Assembly (NCBI RefSeq): GCF_030161555.1 | Contig: NZ_BSUK01000001.1 | Coordinates: 868,001 to 932,000 of the forward strand | Reading direction: 5' to 3' | Source of the DNA: Luteimicrobium album | GTDB lineage: Bacteria > Actinomycetota > Actinomycetes > Actinomycetales > Cellulomonadaceae | DNA length: 64,000 bases | In this document: positions 35,690 through 45,181 of the stretch, in pieces | Position numbering within the stretch: position 1 is the stretch's first letter | Layout of the letters: every line of letters starts with the position of its first letter | Program-made: the position numbers and the translations under genes | Notes under the pieces: generated by a model | Database searches by the model: none | What the model was told of the DNA's origin: nothing | The model's input: only the letters and a program-made list of their open reading frames with translations

Positions 35690-37288
35690 ATGTTCCGTGG
35701 CCCCTACCCCGACGTCGAGATCCCGAACCTCAGTGTCTTCGACTACCTGTTCGCCCACCTGTCGGACGACGACCTCGAGCGCACCGCGCTGATCGACGGC
35801 CCGAGCGGGGCCCGCTGGAGCTACCGCGACCTGCGGGACCAGGCGGTCGCCGTCGCCGGGGCGCTCGCGGCGCGCGGCCTGCGGCCCGGGGACGTCGTGG
35901 GGCTGCTGTGCCCGAACACGCCCGCGTTCGCGGTCGTCTTCCACGGCGCCCTGCGTGCGGGGCTGACCGTCACGACGATCAACTCGCTGTACACGCCCGA
36001 CGAGATCGCCGCGCAGCTCACCGACTCGGAGGCCCGGCTCCTGATCACGGTCAGCCCCCTCGCCCCGGGCGCGTCCGCGGCGGCCGAGAAGGTCGGGCTG
36101 GAGACGGGCGCCGTCGTCGTGCTGGACGGACCCGGCGAGGCCGCGGACGGGCACCCGAGCCTGCGCGACTGGCTCACGGCCGGGCAGCCCGCGCCGGACG
36201 TCACGATCGACCCGGTCACGCACCTCGCGGTGCTCCCCTACTCGTCGGGCACCACGGGCCTCGCGAAGGGCGTCATGCTCACGCACCGCAACCTCGTCGC
36301 GAACGTCGCGCAGTCCGCGCCGACGCTCGAGATGGTGCCCGACGACGTCGTCCTCGCCCTGCTCCCCTTCTTCCACATCTACGGCATGACGGTGCTGCTC
36401 AACCTGGCCCTGTCGCAGCGCGCGGCGCTCGTCACGATGCCGCGGTTCGACCTCGAGCAGTTCCTCGCGCTCGTCGAGCAGCACCGGTGCACGTACCTGT
36501 TCATCGCCCCGCCGATCGCGGTCGCGCTCGCCAAGCACCCGCTCGTCGAGGGGCACGACCTGTCGAGCGTGCACACGATCTTCTCCGGCGCCGCGCCACT
36601 CGACGCCGCGCTCGGCCACGCGGTCGAGGCCCGCATCGGCTGCCGCATGAAGCAGGGCTACGGCATGACCGAGCTGAGCCCGGTCTCGCACGCGATCCCG
36701 CCGTCGGTCGACCTGCCGCTCGACTCCGTCGGGTACACGCTGCCGAACACGGAGTGCAAGCTCCTCGACCCCGCCACGGGCGAGGAGGTCCCCGTGCCCG
36801 ACGACGGCGAGTCGGCTCCCGGCAAGCTCCTCGTCCGCGGGCCCCAGGTCATGGCCGGGTACCTCAACAACCCGCAGGCGACGTCCGACACCCTCGAGCC
36901 CGACGGCTTCCTGCACACGGGCGACATCGCGACCGTGACGTCGGACGGCGTCGTGCGGATCGTCGAGCGGCTCAAGGAGCTCATCAAGTACCACGGCTAC
37001 CAGGTCGCGCCTGCCGAGCTCGAGGCGCTGCTCCTCACCAGCCCGGACGTGGCCGACGTCGCCGTCATCGGCGTGCGCGACGAGGACGGCGAGGAGGTGC
37101 CCAAGGCGTACGTCGTCGTGCAGCCCGGGCACGAGCTCGACGAGCAGGGCGTGCGGGACTACGTGGCCGCGCGCGTCGCGCCGCACAAGAAGGTGCGGAA
37201 GGTCGAGTTCGTCGAGGCGATCCCGAAGTCGTCGTCGGGGAAGATCCTGCGCAAGGACCTGCGGGCCCGCGAGGCGGGCCGCCTCTGA
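35690..37288 (+). CDS. AMP-dependent acyl-CoA synthetase (4-coumarate:CoA ligase-like)
   Basis: A 532-residue adenylate-forming ligase of the usual length. The AMP-binding motif LPYSSGTTGLAKGVMLTH, the GYGMTELSPVSH motif and the C-terminal catalytic Lys motif PKSSSGKILRKDL are all present. It should activate an aromatic or fatty acid to its CoA thioester. The ATG at 35690 has a clear AAGGAG 7 bases upstream, unlike many genes here. It stands alone between the GT87-like gene and the chitinase. Confidence 0.93.
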   Translation: MFRGPYPDVEIPNLSVFDYLFAHLSDDDLERTALIDGPSGARWSYRDLRDQAVAVAGALAARGLRPGDVVGLLCPNTPAFAVVFHGALRAGLTVTTINSLYTPDEIAAQLTDSEARLLITVSPLAPGASAAAEKVGLETGAVVVLDGPGEAADGHPSLRDWLTAGQPAPDVTIDPVTHLAVLPYSSGTTGLAKGVMLTHRNLVANVAQSAPTLEMVPDDVVLALLPFFHIYGMTVLLNLALSQRAALVTMPRFDLEQFLALVEQHRCTYLFIAPPIAVALAKHPLVEGHDLSSVHTIFSGAAPLDAALGHAVEARIGCRMKQGYGMTELSPVSHAIPPSVDLPLDSVGYTLPNTECKLLDPATGEEVPVPDDGESAPGKLLVRGPQVMAGYLNNPQATSDTLEPDGFLHTGDIATVTSDGVVRIVERLKELIKYHGYQVAPAELEALLLTSPDVADVAVIGVRDEDGEEVPKAYVVVQPGHELDEQGVRDYVAARVAPHKKVRKVEFVEAIPKSSSGKILRKDLRAREAGRL

Positions 37289-37299
37289 CCCCACCCCTT

Positions 37300-37389
37300 C
37301 GACGTCGAGCAAGCGGCCCTCGTGCCGAGCAAGCGGGTTCTGCCTGCTTGCTCGGCGCGGGAGCCGCTTGCTGGGCACAGGGGACGTCG
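37300..37389. repeat. 90-bp nested palindrome built from GAGCAAGC units
   Basis: Three nested arm pairs: CGACGTC (37300-37306) with GACGTCG (37383-37389); AGCAAGCGGC with GCCGCTTGCT (around 37308-37317 and 37363-37372); and CCGAGCAAGC (37325-37334) with GCTTGCTCGG (37346-37355). It lies between the acyl-CoA synthetase and the chitinase. It may terminate the former or be a small mobile repeat. Confidence 0.78.
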
Positions 37390-37447
37390 GCGCCGTCGAT
37401 TTCGCGCGCGCTCTTGTGACGACGGCGCACCAGGGCTAGCGTCAGCC

Positions 37448-37476
37448 TTGCGTTCGTTAGGCGCGCTAACACATGG
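37448..37476 (+). promoter_or_regulatory. Chitinase promoter region with palindromic operator
   Basis: TTGCGT (37448-37453) is a plausible -35. The palindrome GTTAG-GCGCG-CTAAC (37456-37470) fills the following 17 bases, where a bound repressor would block initiation. The -10 (ACATGG) is weak, so an activator or another sigma factor may be needed. Confidence 0.5.
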
Positions 37477-37546
37477 CGGAGGGCCACTCACCGGCACCCC
37501 GCCAGCACCCCGGTCCGCCGACGACGACGGACCCGAAGGAGAGGCA

Positions 37547-38749
37547 ATGAAGCGTTCCGTCTTCCGCACGGGGGCCAGCGTCGCGCTCGCCACCGTCCTC
37601 GCCGCCGGCCCCCTGGCGGCCACCGCGCTCGCGTGCGGCCTCGGCTCGCACGGCCACGGCGGTTCCGGGAGCCACAGCACCCCCGGCAGCCACCACGTCC
37701 CCGGTCACCCCGGCCACGGCACGTCCCCGCTCAAGCCCGGCTCGAAGCTCCCCACACAGGTCTTCGCGCCCTACCTCGACGTCACGGCCGTCGATTCCAT
37801 CGCCCAGACGTCCAAGGACTCCGGCGCGAAGTACGTGACCCTGGCCTTCCTGCAGGCCGACAAGCCCGGCTCGTGCGACCTGTACTGGGCCGGCGACCCC
37901 GACCAGTCCGTCGCGAGCCGTGCGCTCGGCGACGAGATCGCCAAGATCCGCAAGGCCGGCGGCGACGTCATCCCGTCGTTCGGCGGCTACAACGCCGACA
38001 CCGACATCATCACGTGGGCGGGTGACCCCGCGAACCTCACCGAGATCGCCGACTCCTGCACCGACGTCCACAAGCTCGCCCAGGCCTACGAGAAGGTCGT
38101 CACGACCTACGGCGTGCAGCGCCTCGACTTCGACATCGAGTCCGACTCGATCAACAACGCGCCCGGCGTCGACCGCCGCAACGCGGCCATCGCCGAGGTC
38201 CAGCAGTGGGCCAAGAAGAACCACCGCACCGTCGAGATCTCGTACACGCTGCCGTCGACCCCGAACGGCCTCGCCGCCTCGGGGCTCGCGGTCCTCCAGT
38301 CGGCCGCCGCGCACGGCGCCGTCATCCACAACGTCAACATCATGACCTTCGACTACTGGGACGGCGTCGAGCACGACATGGTCGCCGACGCCGAGAGCGC
38401 CGCGACCGCCCTGACCGGACAGCTGAAGGCCACGATCCTCCCCCACGCCTCGCAGGCCGAGCTGTGGCGTCACGTCGGCGTCATCCAGATGAACGGCACG
38501 GACGACTACCGCACCGCCGACGGCGTCGCGACCGAGGTCTTCACCCCGGCCCAGGCCGTGACGTTCGAGAAGTGGGCGGCCAAGCAGCACCTGGCGTTCC
38601 TCGGGTTCTGGGCGCTCCAGCGAGACAACGGGTCCTGCCCCGACGCGACCGTCGCGCAGAACGACTGCTCCGGGATCGACCAGAAGACCTGGGCGTTCAC
38701 CAAGGCGTTCAAGCCGTTCACGTCGGACGGGTGGGCGGACCGGCACTGA
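37547..38749 (+). CDS. Secreted GH18 chitinase-like glycoside hydrolase
   Basis: A 400-residue protein. A signal peptide (VALATVLAAGPLAATALA) and a His/Gly-rich linker precede a GH18 barrel: VFAPYLDVTAVDS, YVTLAFLQAD, GGDVIPSFGGYNAD, the catalytic strand GVQRLDFDIESDS (the DxDxE motif, with Glu as acid), and VNIMTFDYWDG. It should cleave chitin or related beta-1,4-GlcNAc polymers outside the cell. No chitin-binding module is present. AAGGAG lies 7-8 bases upstream of the ATG. Confidence 0.9.
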   Translation: MKRSVFRTGASVALATVLAAGPLAATALACGLGSHGHGGSGSHSTPGSHHVPGHPGHGTSPLKPGSKLPTQVFAPYLDVTAVDSIAQTSKDSGAKYVTLAFLQADKPGSCDLYWAGDPDQSVASRALGDEIAKIRKAGGDVIPSFGGYNADTDIITWAGDPANLTEIADSCTDVHKLAQAYEKVVTTYGVQRLDFDIESDSINNAPGVDRRNAAIAEVQQWAKKNHRTVEISYTLPSTPNGLAASGLAVLQSAAAHGAVIHNVNIMTFDYWDGVEHDMVADAESAATALTGQLKATILPHASQAELWRHVGVIQMNGTDDYRTADGVATEVFTPAQAVTFEKWAAKQHLAFLGFWALQRDNGSCPDATVAQNDCSGIDQKTWAFTKAFKPFTSDGWADRH

Positions 38750-38762
38750 CGTTCGAGGATGC

Positions 38763-38799
38763 ACGAAGGGCCCCGACCGCTATGGTCGGGGCCCTTCGT
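38763..38799. terminator. Bidirectional terminator between chitinase and tRNA-Ser
   Basis: A perfect 16-bp stem ACGAAGGGCCCCGACC / GGTCGGGGCCCTTCGT with a 5-base loop, placed between a plus-strand gene and a minus-strand tRNA. Confidence 0.88.
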
Positions 38800-38805
38800 G
38801 GTGGG

Positions 38806-38892
38806 CGGTAGCGGTGAGATTCGAACTCACGGTGGACTTTCACCCACACACGCTTTCGAGGCGTGCTCCTTAGGCCGCTCGGACACGCTACC
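38806..38892 (-). tRNA. tRNA-Ser (anticodon CGA)
   Basis: Acceptor stem GGTAGCG/CGCTACC, anticodon loop CTCGAAA (anticodon CGA, reading UCG), a long variable arm and the T loop AGTTCGAATCT identify a class II serine tRNA, 87 bases to the discriminator G. It is the second serine tRNA in the window. Confidence 0.96.
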
Positions 38893-38967
38893 TCGCCGGT
38901 TGTACCCGGCCGAAGAAGGATACCTGCTCCCCCGCCGGATTCCGAATCCACCCGTAGGCTCGATGCC

Positions 38968-39813
38968 GTGGAGACCCTCGCCGCGGCTCGCGCGGCCGTC
39001 CAGGACGTCGTGCCCGTGCTGCGCGGTCGCCGCGTCGCGGTCCTGACGGGTGCTGGGATCTCGACGGACTCGGGCATCCCGGACTACCGCGGCCCCGACT
39101 CGCCGCCCCGCAACCCGATGACCTATCAGCAGTTCGTGGGCGACGAGGGCTTCCGCCGCCACTACTGGGCGCGCAACCACGTGGGCTGGCAGCACGTGCG
39201 CCGCACGGCGCCGAACGCGGGCCATCGCGCGCTCGTCCGGCTCGAGGAGGCGGGTGTGGTGACGGGGATCATCACGCAGAACGTCGACCTCCTGCACGAG
39301 GACGCGGGCTCCCGGAACGTCATCGACCTGCACGGCCGCTACGACCGGGTGATCTGCCTGCAGTGCGGGCGCGTGATCTCGCGCGAGCACCTGGCCGAGC
39401 GCCTCGACGCGTTGAACCCGGGCTTCGTGGAGTCGGTGGCGGGCGACGTCGCGGACATCGAGATCGCGCCGGACGCGGACGCGGTGATCGAGCAGACCTC
39501 GCACTTCCGGCCGGCCCCGTGCGAGTTCTGCGGCGGGGTCCTCAAGCCGGAGATCGTCTACTTCGGTGAGAACGTGCCGCGCGAGCGCGTGGACCGGGCG
39601 TTCGCGCTCGTGGACGACGCCGACGCGCTCCTCGTGGCGGGGTCGTCGCTCACGGTCATGAGCGGGCTGCGGTTCGTGCGCCGCGCCTCGAAGGACGGGC
39701 GGCCGGTCGTGATCATCAACCGTGGCCCGACGCGCGGGGACGACCTCGCGACGGTCAAGGTCGACGCCGGCACGAGCGAGACGTTGACCGCCCTCGCCGA
39801 GGCGCTGACGTGA
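38968..39813 (+). CDS. Sir2-family NAD-dependent protein deacylase
   Basis: A 281-residue sirtuin. The NAD-binding GAGIST motif is in VAVLTGAGISTDSGIPDYRG, followed by ITQNVDLLHEDAG, the catalytic His in NVIDLHGRYD, the zinc Cys pairs CLQCGR and CEFCGG, and GSSLTVMSGLRF. It removes acyl groups from lysines using NAD. The GTG at 38968 comes 7 bases after TAGGCT, so the message is probably leaderless. The stop overlaps the next gene (GTGA). Confidence 0.92.
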   Translation: METLAAARAAVQDVVPVLRGRRVAVLTGAGISTDSGIPDYRGPDSPPRNPMTYQQFVGDEGFRRHYWARNHVGWQHVRRTAPNAGHRALVRLEEAGVVTGIITQNVDLLHEDAGSRNVIDLHGRYDRVICLQCGRVISREHLAERLDALNPGFVESVAGDVADIEIAPDADAVIEQTSHFRPAPCEFCGGVLKPEIVYFGENVPRERVDRAFALVDDADALLVAGSSLTVMSGLRFVRRASKDGRPVVIINRGPTRGDDLATVKVDAGTSETLTALAEALT

Positions 39814-40637
39814 GCACCGAGGTCCGGACCCTCGACGGTCGGGCGCTCGTCGTGCACGACACGGGCGTCGTGGGACGCGACGACGACCCGGTGCTGCTCT
39901 GGCACCACGGCTCACCGGCGACGGGCGCGCTCCTGCCGCCCGTCGTCGCGGCCGCCGGGGTGTGGGGCGCCCGCGTGATCTCCTACGCCCGTCCGGGCTA
40001 CTGCGGGTCGACGTCGTCCCCGGGCCGCGACGTCGCGTCGGCCGCCACGGACGTCGTCCAGATCCTCGACGCTCTCGGCATCGATCGCGTGTTCGCGCTC
40101 GGGCACTCGGGCGGCGGGCCGCACGCGCTCGCGTGCGCGGCCCTGCTGGCGGACCGGGTGCCCGCGGTCGCTGTCCTCGCGGGCGTCGCCCCGTTCACGG
40201 ACGACGCCCCGTGGTGGGAGGGCATGGCGGCTCCCGGTGGCCTGCGCGCGGCGACGCACGGCCGCGAGGCTCGTGCGGTGTACGCGCTCACGGAGACGTT
40301 CGACAAGAGCGCCTTCGTCGACGACGACTGGGCGGCCCTGGAGGGGCCGTGGGCCGCGTTGGGGGACGACGCGATGCAGGCCGAGTCCGCGGGGCCGGAC
40401 GGGCTGGTCGACGACGACGTCGCGTACGTCTCGCCGTGGGGTGCGGACCTCGGGGCGGTGGTGCAGCCGGCGCTCGTCGTGCAGGGCGGCCGGGACCGCG
40501 TGGTCCCGTCGACGCACGGGACGGCCCTCATCCAGCACCTCGCGCGGGGCGAGCTGTGGCACCGGCCGCGCGACGGTCACGTCTCGGTCCTCGCGGCGGT
40601 CCCCTTGGCGATCGACTGGCTGCTCCAGCAGCGCTGA
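39810..40637 (+). CDS. alpha/beta-hydrolase
   Basis: A 275-residue hydrolase with HHGSPATG at the oxyanion hole, nucleophile elbow FALGHSGGGPHALA (Ser), the acid in VVQGGRDRVVP, and His in PRDGHVSVLA. It overlaps the sirtuin gene by 4 bases and is probably translated with it. The substrate is unknown; there is no clear reason to link it to deacylation beyond co-transcription. Confidence 0.85.
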   Translation: MSTEVRTLDGRALVVHDTGVVGRDDDPVLLWHHGSPATGALLPPVVAAAGVWGARVISYARPGYCGSTSSPGRDVASAATDVVQILDALGIDRVFALGHSGGGPHALACAALLADRVPAVAVLAGVAPFTDDAPWWEGMAAPGGLRAATHGREARAVYALTETFDKSAFVDDDWAALEGPWAALGDDAMQAESAGPDGLVDDDVAYVSPWGADLGAVVQPALVVQGGRDRVVPSTHGTALIQHLARGELWHRPRDGHVSVLAAVPLAIDWLLQQR

Positions 40638-40675
40638 CGCCCGGAGGGCGGCCCACCGGGGCCGCCCTCCGGGCG
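40638..40675. terminator. Bidirectional terminator hairpin
   Basis: Arms CGCCCGGAGGGCGGCC / GGCCGCCCTCCGGGCG with a short loop lie between two convergent hydrolase genes. Confidence 0.88.
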
Positions 40676-40680
40676 CTTCC

Positions 40681-41438
40681 TCAGGCGGTGGCCCGCAGGT
40701 GCCGGACGAAGAACCGCACCGCGCTGTCGGCCTCGAACCGCGGCAGCTCCTTGTGCCGCCCGGCGTTGGTGTGGAGCGTCTTCTCGGTCGACGCGAACGC
40801 GTCGAACAGCTCGAGACCCGAATGCCGGTCGATGTGCTCGTCGCCCCACTGGAGGTCGAACTCGATCGGCACCGTGATCCGCCGTGCCAGCGGCACGAGA
40901 GTGTCGGGCCAGAACTGGCCGAGCACGGCCGCGCGGATCCGCGGCTCGGCGACCAGCAGGGGCACGCCGATCGCGGTGCCCATGTTGATGCCGAAGTAGC
41001 CGACCGGTCCGCCGACCTCCGGCAGCCGCAGGAGTGCGTCGAGCATCGTCCGCCACTCGGGCACGGCCTGCTCGGCGAGCGCCCCGTTGTCGCGGACGAA
41101 GATCGGCCCGACCGGTTCCCCGGCCTCCATGGCGCGCTGCATGGCGTCGATCTCGTGCTCGTCGTGCGCGGTGCGTGGACGCCCGCCGTGCCCGGGTGCG
41201 TCGAGGGACGCGGCCACGAGGCCGCCGTCGACGACGAGCCGCCTGGCACGGCCGACCATCGCCGGCGCGGTGCGGTGCGTCCCGCCGCCGTGGCCGAGCA
41301 GGACGAGGGCGCCGGACCGGCGGCGTCGGCCGCCGACCAGAGCGCCCCGGTGAGCTCACCGACGGTGAACTCGCGCTGCACGACGCCGTCGACGGTCGTC
41401 GTGCTGGTGAAACGAAGGGTGTGCAGAAGAGTGTTCAT
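40681..41438 (-). CDS. alpha/beta-hydrolase (dienelactone-hydrolase-like), frame break and altered nucleophile
   Basis: About 252 residues. The start (MNTLLHTLRF) and the rest lie in different frames that join if one G is added near 41312, giving PGALVLLGHGGGTHRTAP. Later motifs are AASLDAPGHG, LQWGDEHIDRHSG (acid) and LHTNAGRHKEL (His). At the nucleophile elbow the sequence reads GYFGINMGTAIG: the residue expected to be Ser is Asn (codon AAC). It may be inactive, use another residue, or reflect a base error. Confidence 0.75.
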
Positions 41439-41621
41439 GGGTCTGTTCCTCTCGGGAGCGCCGGTGCTCCCGGGGGTCCCTACGCCACCCGGTCCGCCGC
41501 GACCGCGGGCGGAGCACCTGTCGTTGCTGCGGACATCGGGCACCACCTCCTCGGTCGGGTCACGGCGCCTGGAAGGCTACTCCCCGCCCGACGACGGCCC
41601 ACGCATTTTCCGGTCCGGCCG
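41439..41621. other. Intergenic stretch, no gene seen
   Basis: 183 bases between the ABC exporter's 3' end and the hydrolase start. The hydrolase promoter must lie here, but I see no convincing -35/-10 pair, repeat or hairpin. Confidence 0.5.
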
Positions 41622-43744
41622 TCAGACCGCGACGTCCGCCTTGGGCGGCCCGCCCCGGCGGACGAGCGAGCTGCCGTCGGTGAAGCGGACGGCGTCGTCG
41701 AACCGGGCCTCGACCGTCCCGGACCCGAACTGCTCCTCGTACAGCCGCGCGTAGAGCCCGCCGCGCTCGAGGAGCTCCGTGTGCGTGCCCTGCTCGACGA
41801 GCACGCCGTCCTCGATCCCGAAGATCACGTCGGCGTTCATGATGGTCGACAGCCGGTGCGCGATGGCGAACGTCGTCCGGTGGGCGGTGGCCCTTTCGAG
41901 GGCCTCCTGGACGAGCCGCTCGGTCGCGGTGTCGAGGGCGCTCGTGGCCTCGTCGAGGATCAGGACGCGCGGGTCCTTGAGGAGCACCCGCGCGATCGAC
42001 AGGCGCTGCTTCTCGCCGCCCGAGAGCCGGAAGCCCCGTTCCCCCGTGACGGTCTCGTAGCCGTCCTCGAAGCTCATGATCCGGTCGTGGATGTTCGCCG
42101 CGCGCGCCGCCTCGACGACCTCCGCGTCGCTCGCGTCCGGCCGCGCGTACCGCAGGTTCTCGGCGATCGTCCCGTGGAACAGGTACGGCTCCTGGGTCAC
42201 CATCCCGACGACGTCCGCCAGCGAGGAGAGCGTCGCGTCCCGGACGTCGACGCCGTCCACGAGCACGGCGCCCCGCGTCACCTCGTGCAGCCGCGGGACG
42301 AGGTACGTCAGCGTCGTCTTGCCGGAGCCGGACGGCCCCACGATGGCCGCGAGCTGACCGGGCCGCACGTGCAGCGAGATCCCGCGCAGGGCCCAGCGCT
42401 CCTCGGCGGGCGTCTCCGGGTCCGACGGCGAACCGTCCGTCTCGCGCACCGCGACCGCCGGCGCGAGCCCCGGCACGGCGGAGGGCGGCAGGACGTTCGC
42501 GGCCGCGGCGTCGGCGACGACGGTGACCTCGGGCACGACGAGCGCCCGGGCGCCTCCGCGCGCGCCCTCGCGCCCGGAGCGACGCCCGCCCCTGCCCGAC
42601 CGCCCGCGGGTCGCCGAGCTCTCGAGCATCACGGGCTCGGGGTAGCGGAACCACACGTCGCGGAGCTCGACGTCGCCGCGCGCCCGCGCCGGGTCGAGCG
42701 TGACCGCGCCCGGACGGTCCTGGATCGCGGGCTCGAGGTCGAGGTACTCGAACAGGCGCCGGAACAGGGCGAGCGACGTCTGCACGTCGAGGGTGACGCG
42801 CATGAGCTGGACGAGGGGCATCTGCAGGCGTGACTGGAGGGTCGTGAAGGCGATGATCGTGCCCGCGGTGAGCGACGGCCCGGAGACGCTGCCGCCGTTG
42901 ATCAGCAGCCCCGCGACGAGGTAGACGATCGCCGGGGTCAGGCCGAAGAACGTGCTCACGACCGAGAAGAACGTCTGCCCCGTCATGGTCGCCCTGAGCT
43001 GCAGGCGGGTCTGCCGGCGGTTCTCCCCTGGTAACGCTCGACCTCCGCGTCGGACCGGTTGAAGACCTTCGCGAGCAGGATGCCCGAGACGCCGAGCGAC
43101 TCCTCGGTGATCGCCGTCAGCTCCGACAGCGACTCCTGCGTGCGGCGCGCGAGCCGCTGCCGCCGCTTGCCGACCCGGATCTGCACGAGCACGAACACCG
43201 GCATGAGCACGAGCGTGATGATCGTGAGCTGCCAGGACAGCAGGATCATCGACACGAACGCCGCGACGACGGTGACGACGTTCTGGAGGATCGTCGTCGC
43301 CGTGCTCGTCAGGACGTTCCGCAACCCGGCGACGTCGTTCGCGAGCCGGGACTGGATGTCGCCGGTTCGCGTCGACGTGAAGAACGCGAGGTCCATCTTC
43401 TGCAGGTGGGCGAACAGCGCGATGCGCAGGTCCGCCATCGCACCGTTGCCGACCTTGGTGGTGAGATAGGTCTGCCCGACGCCGATCAGCGCCGACACCA
43501 CCGGGATGGCCACGAGGCCGCCCACCAGCCACCACAGCAGCGTCATGTCGGGGCCGCCCGACGGCGGGAACAGCGCGTCGTCGAACACCGCGCGCGTGAG
43601 GAACGGGGCGACCGATGTCAGCGCCGCGCTCACGACGACCGCGACCGCCACGAGGAGCAGCGACCACCGGTACGGGGCGAGGAGGGTGACGATGCGCCGC
43701 AGGACCGGCGCCGGTTCGGGAGGTGCCGCGACGTCGTCGGACAT
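41622..43744 (-). CDS. ABC exporter, fused permease/ATPase, one frame break
   Basis: About 708 residues: an N-terminal six-span exporter domain (YRWSLLLVAVAVVVSAAL, GDIQSRLANDVAGLRNVL) and a C-terminal nucleotide-binding domain with Walker A GPSGSGKTT, signature LSGGEKQRLSIARVL and Walker B VLILDEATSALD. It probably works as a dimer in lipid or drug export. A G4 run at 43025-43028 breaks the frame; one more G gives VERYQGENRRQTRLQLRA. An unusual insertion of about 80 residues, rich in Arg/Gly then Ala/Pro, sits near the start of the ATPase domain between WFRYPE and WALRGI. Confidence 0.9.
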
Positions 43745-43793
43745 GAAGCCATGCTCGTCCCGGCCGCGGTGCGCGGCGACCGGAACCGGACCG

Positions 43794-45095
43794 TCAGCTC
43801 TGTGCCGCCGTGATCGCGGCCTCGCACGCGGCCTTGGTGCTCGGGATCTCGGAGGCGTCGATGCCGTCCGTGGCCCGGTTCTTGGGGGTCGCCGGCGCGG
43901 TCGGCATCTTCGTGCTCGGGGTCTTGGTGCTCGGGGTCGTGCTGCCGCTGGTCGACGACGCGCTCGAGTGCGTGCTGCTCCCCTTCGTCTCGGAGGCCAC
44001 GAGGGGCTTGTCCTCCTTGAGCTTCTTCCACACCCCCGTGGCCGACGGCGCCCACTGGACCCGGTTGTGGTTCAGCGGGTACTGCTCGTAGGGGATCGTC
44101 AGGAAGACGACGTCGTCGGGCGACAGGTGCCGGACGCTCCAGCCGAGCCCGACGAGGTTCTTGAGGCTCGAGAGGTTGCTGCTCGTGGTGAGGGACTTGG
44201 TGGCCGCGTCGAGGAAGTTCAGGAGCTTGGGCGCGGACGTCAGCACGTTCTGGTCGACGAGCTTGTTGACCATGGCCCCGACCATCTCCTGCTGCCGCAG
44301 GATGCGGCTCGTGTCGCTGCCGTCGAGACCCTTGCCCTCGCGGGCCCGCGCGTAGCCGAGGGCCTTCTTGCCCTTGAGCGTCTGCCAGCCGGGGTCGAGC
44401 ACGAGGTGGTTCGCATTGGGCGAGTCGATGTGCCGGGTGATGCACATGGGCACCCCGTCGAGCGCGTCGATCATCCCCGCGAACCCGGCGAAGTCCACGA
44501 CGACGAACCCGTCCAGGTGGAGTCCGGTGTCCTGCTCGACGGTCTGCCACGTGCACAGCGCACCGCCCGCGATGCTGCCCGTCGCGTCCGCACCGTACGC
44601 GAACGCGTTGTTGAACATGTCGGCGTGCGTGGCGCGCGTCGTCGTGCCCTTGGTGTCGACCTTGCACGCCGGGATGTCGACGATCGAGTCGCGCGGGATC
44701 GAGACGACCTCGATCCGCTTCCGGTCGGCCGAGAGGTGCAGGATCATCGCCGTGTCGGAGCGCTGCCCCTTCTCTCCGTCCCCGACCTCCTCGGCGTTGT
44801 CCCCGGCCCGGGAGTCGGAGCCCAGCACGAGGATGTTCAGGTCGTGGCCGGCGTCGGGATCGTTCGGGTCGTCGGGGGTGTGCGTCGGCTTGCCCAGCAC
44901 GGCCTCGACGTTCACACCGGTCACGTTGCCCTGGTAGTGGCGGGCGAGCGCCCAGGCGCCCGAGCCGACGGCGGCCACCGCCCCGACCACGACGAGCGCC
45001 ACCACCTTGACCAGGCGGTGGGTGTGCGCGGCACGCGCGTGCGCCGGCGGGCGGGCAGGTCCGTCGTCGGACGCAGGCGGCGTGGCGGTCGTCAC
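43794..45095 (-). CDS. LCP-family (LytR-CpsA-Psr) cell-wall glycopolymer ligase
   Basis: A 433-residue protein: a short cytoplasmic tail, one span (LVKVVALVVVGAVAAVGSGAWAL) and the LCP domain with LNILVLGSDSRAG, QRSDTAMILHLSADR, VVSIPRDSIVDIP, GYARAREGKGLDGSDTSRILRQQ, which carry the pyrophosphate-binding Arg and Asp. A Ser/Thr/Pro tail ends in two Cys-free repeats. It should attach a glycopolymer to peptidoglycan outside the cell. The GTG start lies 6 bases after TAGGCT (leaderless). Confidence 0.93.
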   Translation of the reverse strand: MTTATPPASDDGPARPPAHARAAHTHRLVKVVALVVVGAVAAVGSGAWALARHYQGNVTGVNVEAVLGKPTHTPDDPNDPDAGHDLNILVLGSDSRAGDNAEEVGDGEKGQRSDTAMILHLSADRKRIEVVSIPRDSIVDIPACKVDTKGTTTRATHADMFNNAFAYGADATGSIAGGALCTWQTVEQDTGLHLDGFVVVDFAGFAGMIDALDGVPMCITRHIDSPNANHLVLDPGWQTLKGKKALGYARAREGKGLDGSDTSRILRQQEMVGAMVNKLVDQNVLTSAPKLLNFLDAATKSLTTSSNLSSLKNLVGLGWSVRHLSPDDVVFLTIPYEQYPLNHNRVQWAPSATGVWKKLKEDKPLVASETKGSSTHSSASSTSGSTTPSTKTPSTKMPTAPATPKNRATDGIDASEIPSTKAACEAAITAAQS

Positions 45096-45181
45096 ATTCG
45101 CAGCCTAGGCCCGGTTCGCGAGGTTCTCCCGGCAGACCGCGTGCTGGAACTGTGAGGGCCCTGGGCAGGCGTGTGCGCAGG

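Noticed and set aside
33085..37419. Very long plus-strand and minus-strand frames spanning several genes at 33-37 kb
   Set aside because: Composition (Arg/Gly/Ala-rich) and overlap with well-identified LLM, GT87-like and acyl-CoA synthetase genes mark them as shadows.
38806..38892. Integration site at tRNA-Ser(CGA)
   Set aside because: No integrase or duplicated tRNA end nearby; the flanks are ordinary genes and a terminator.
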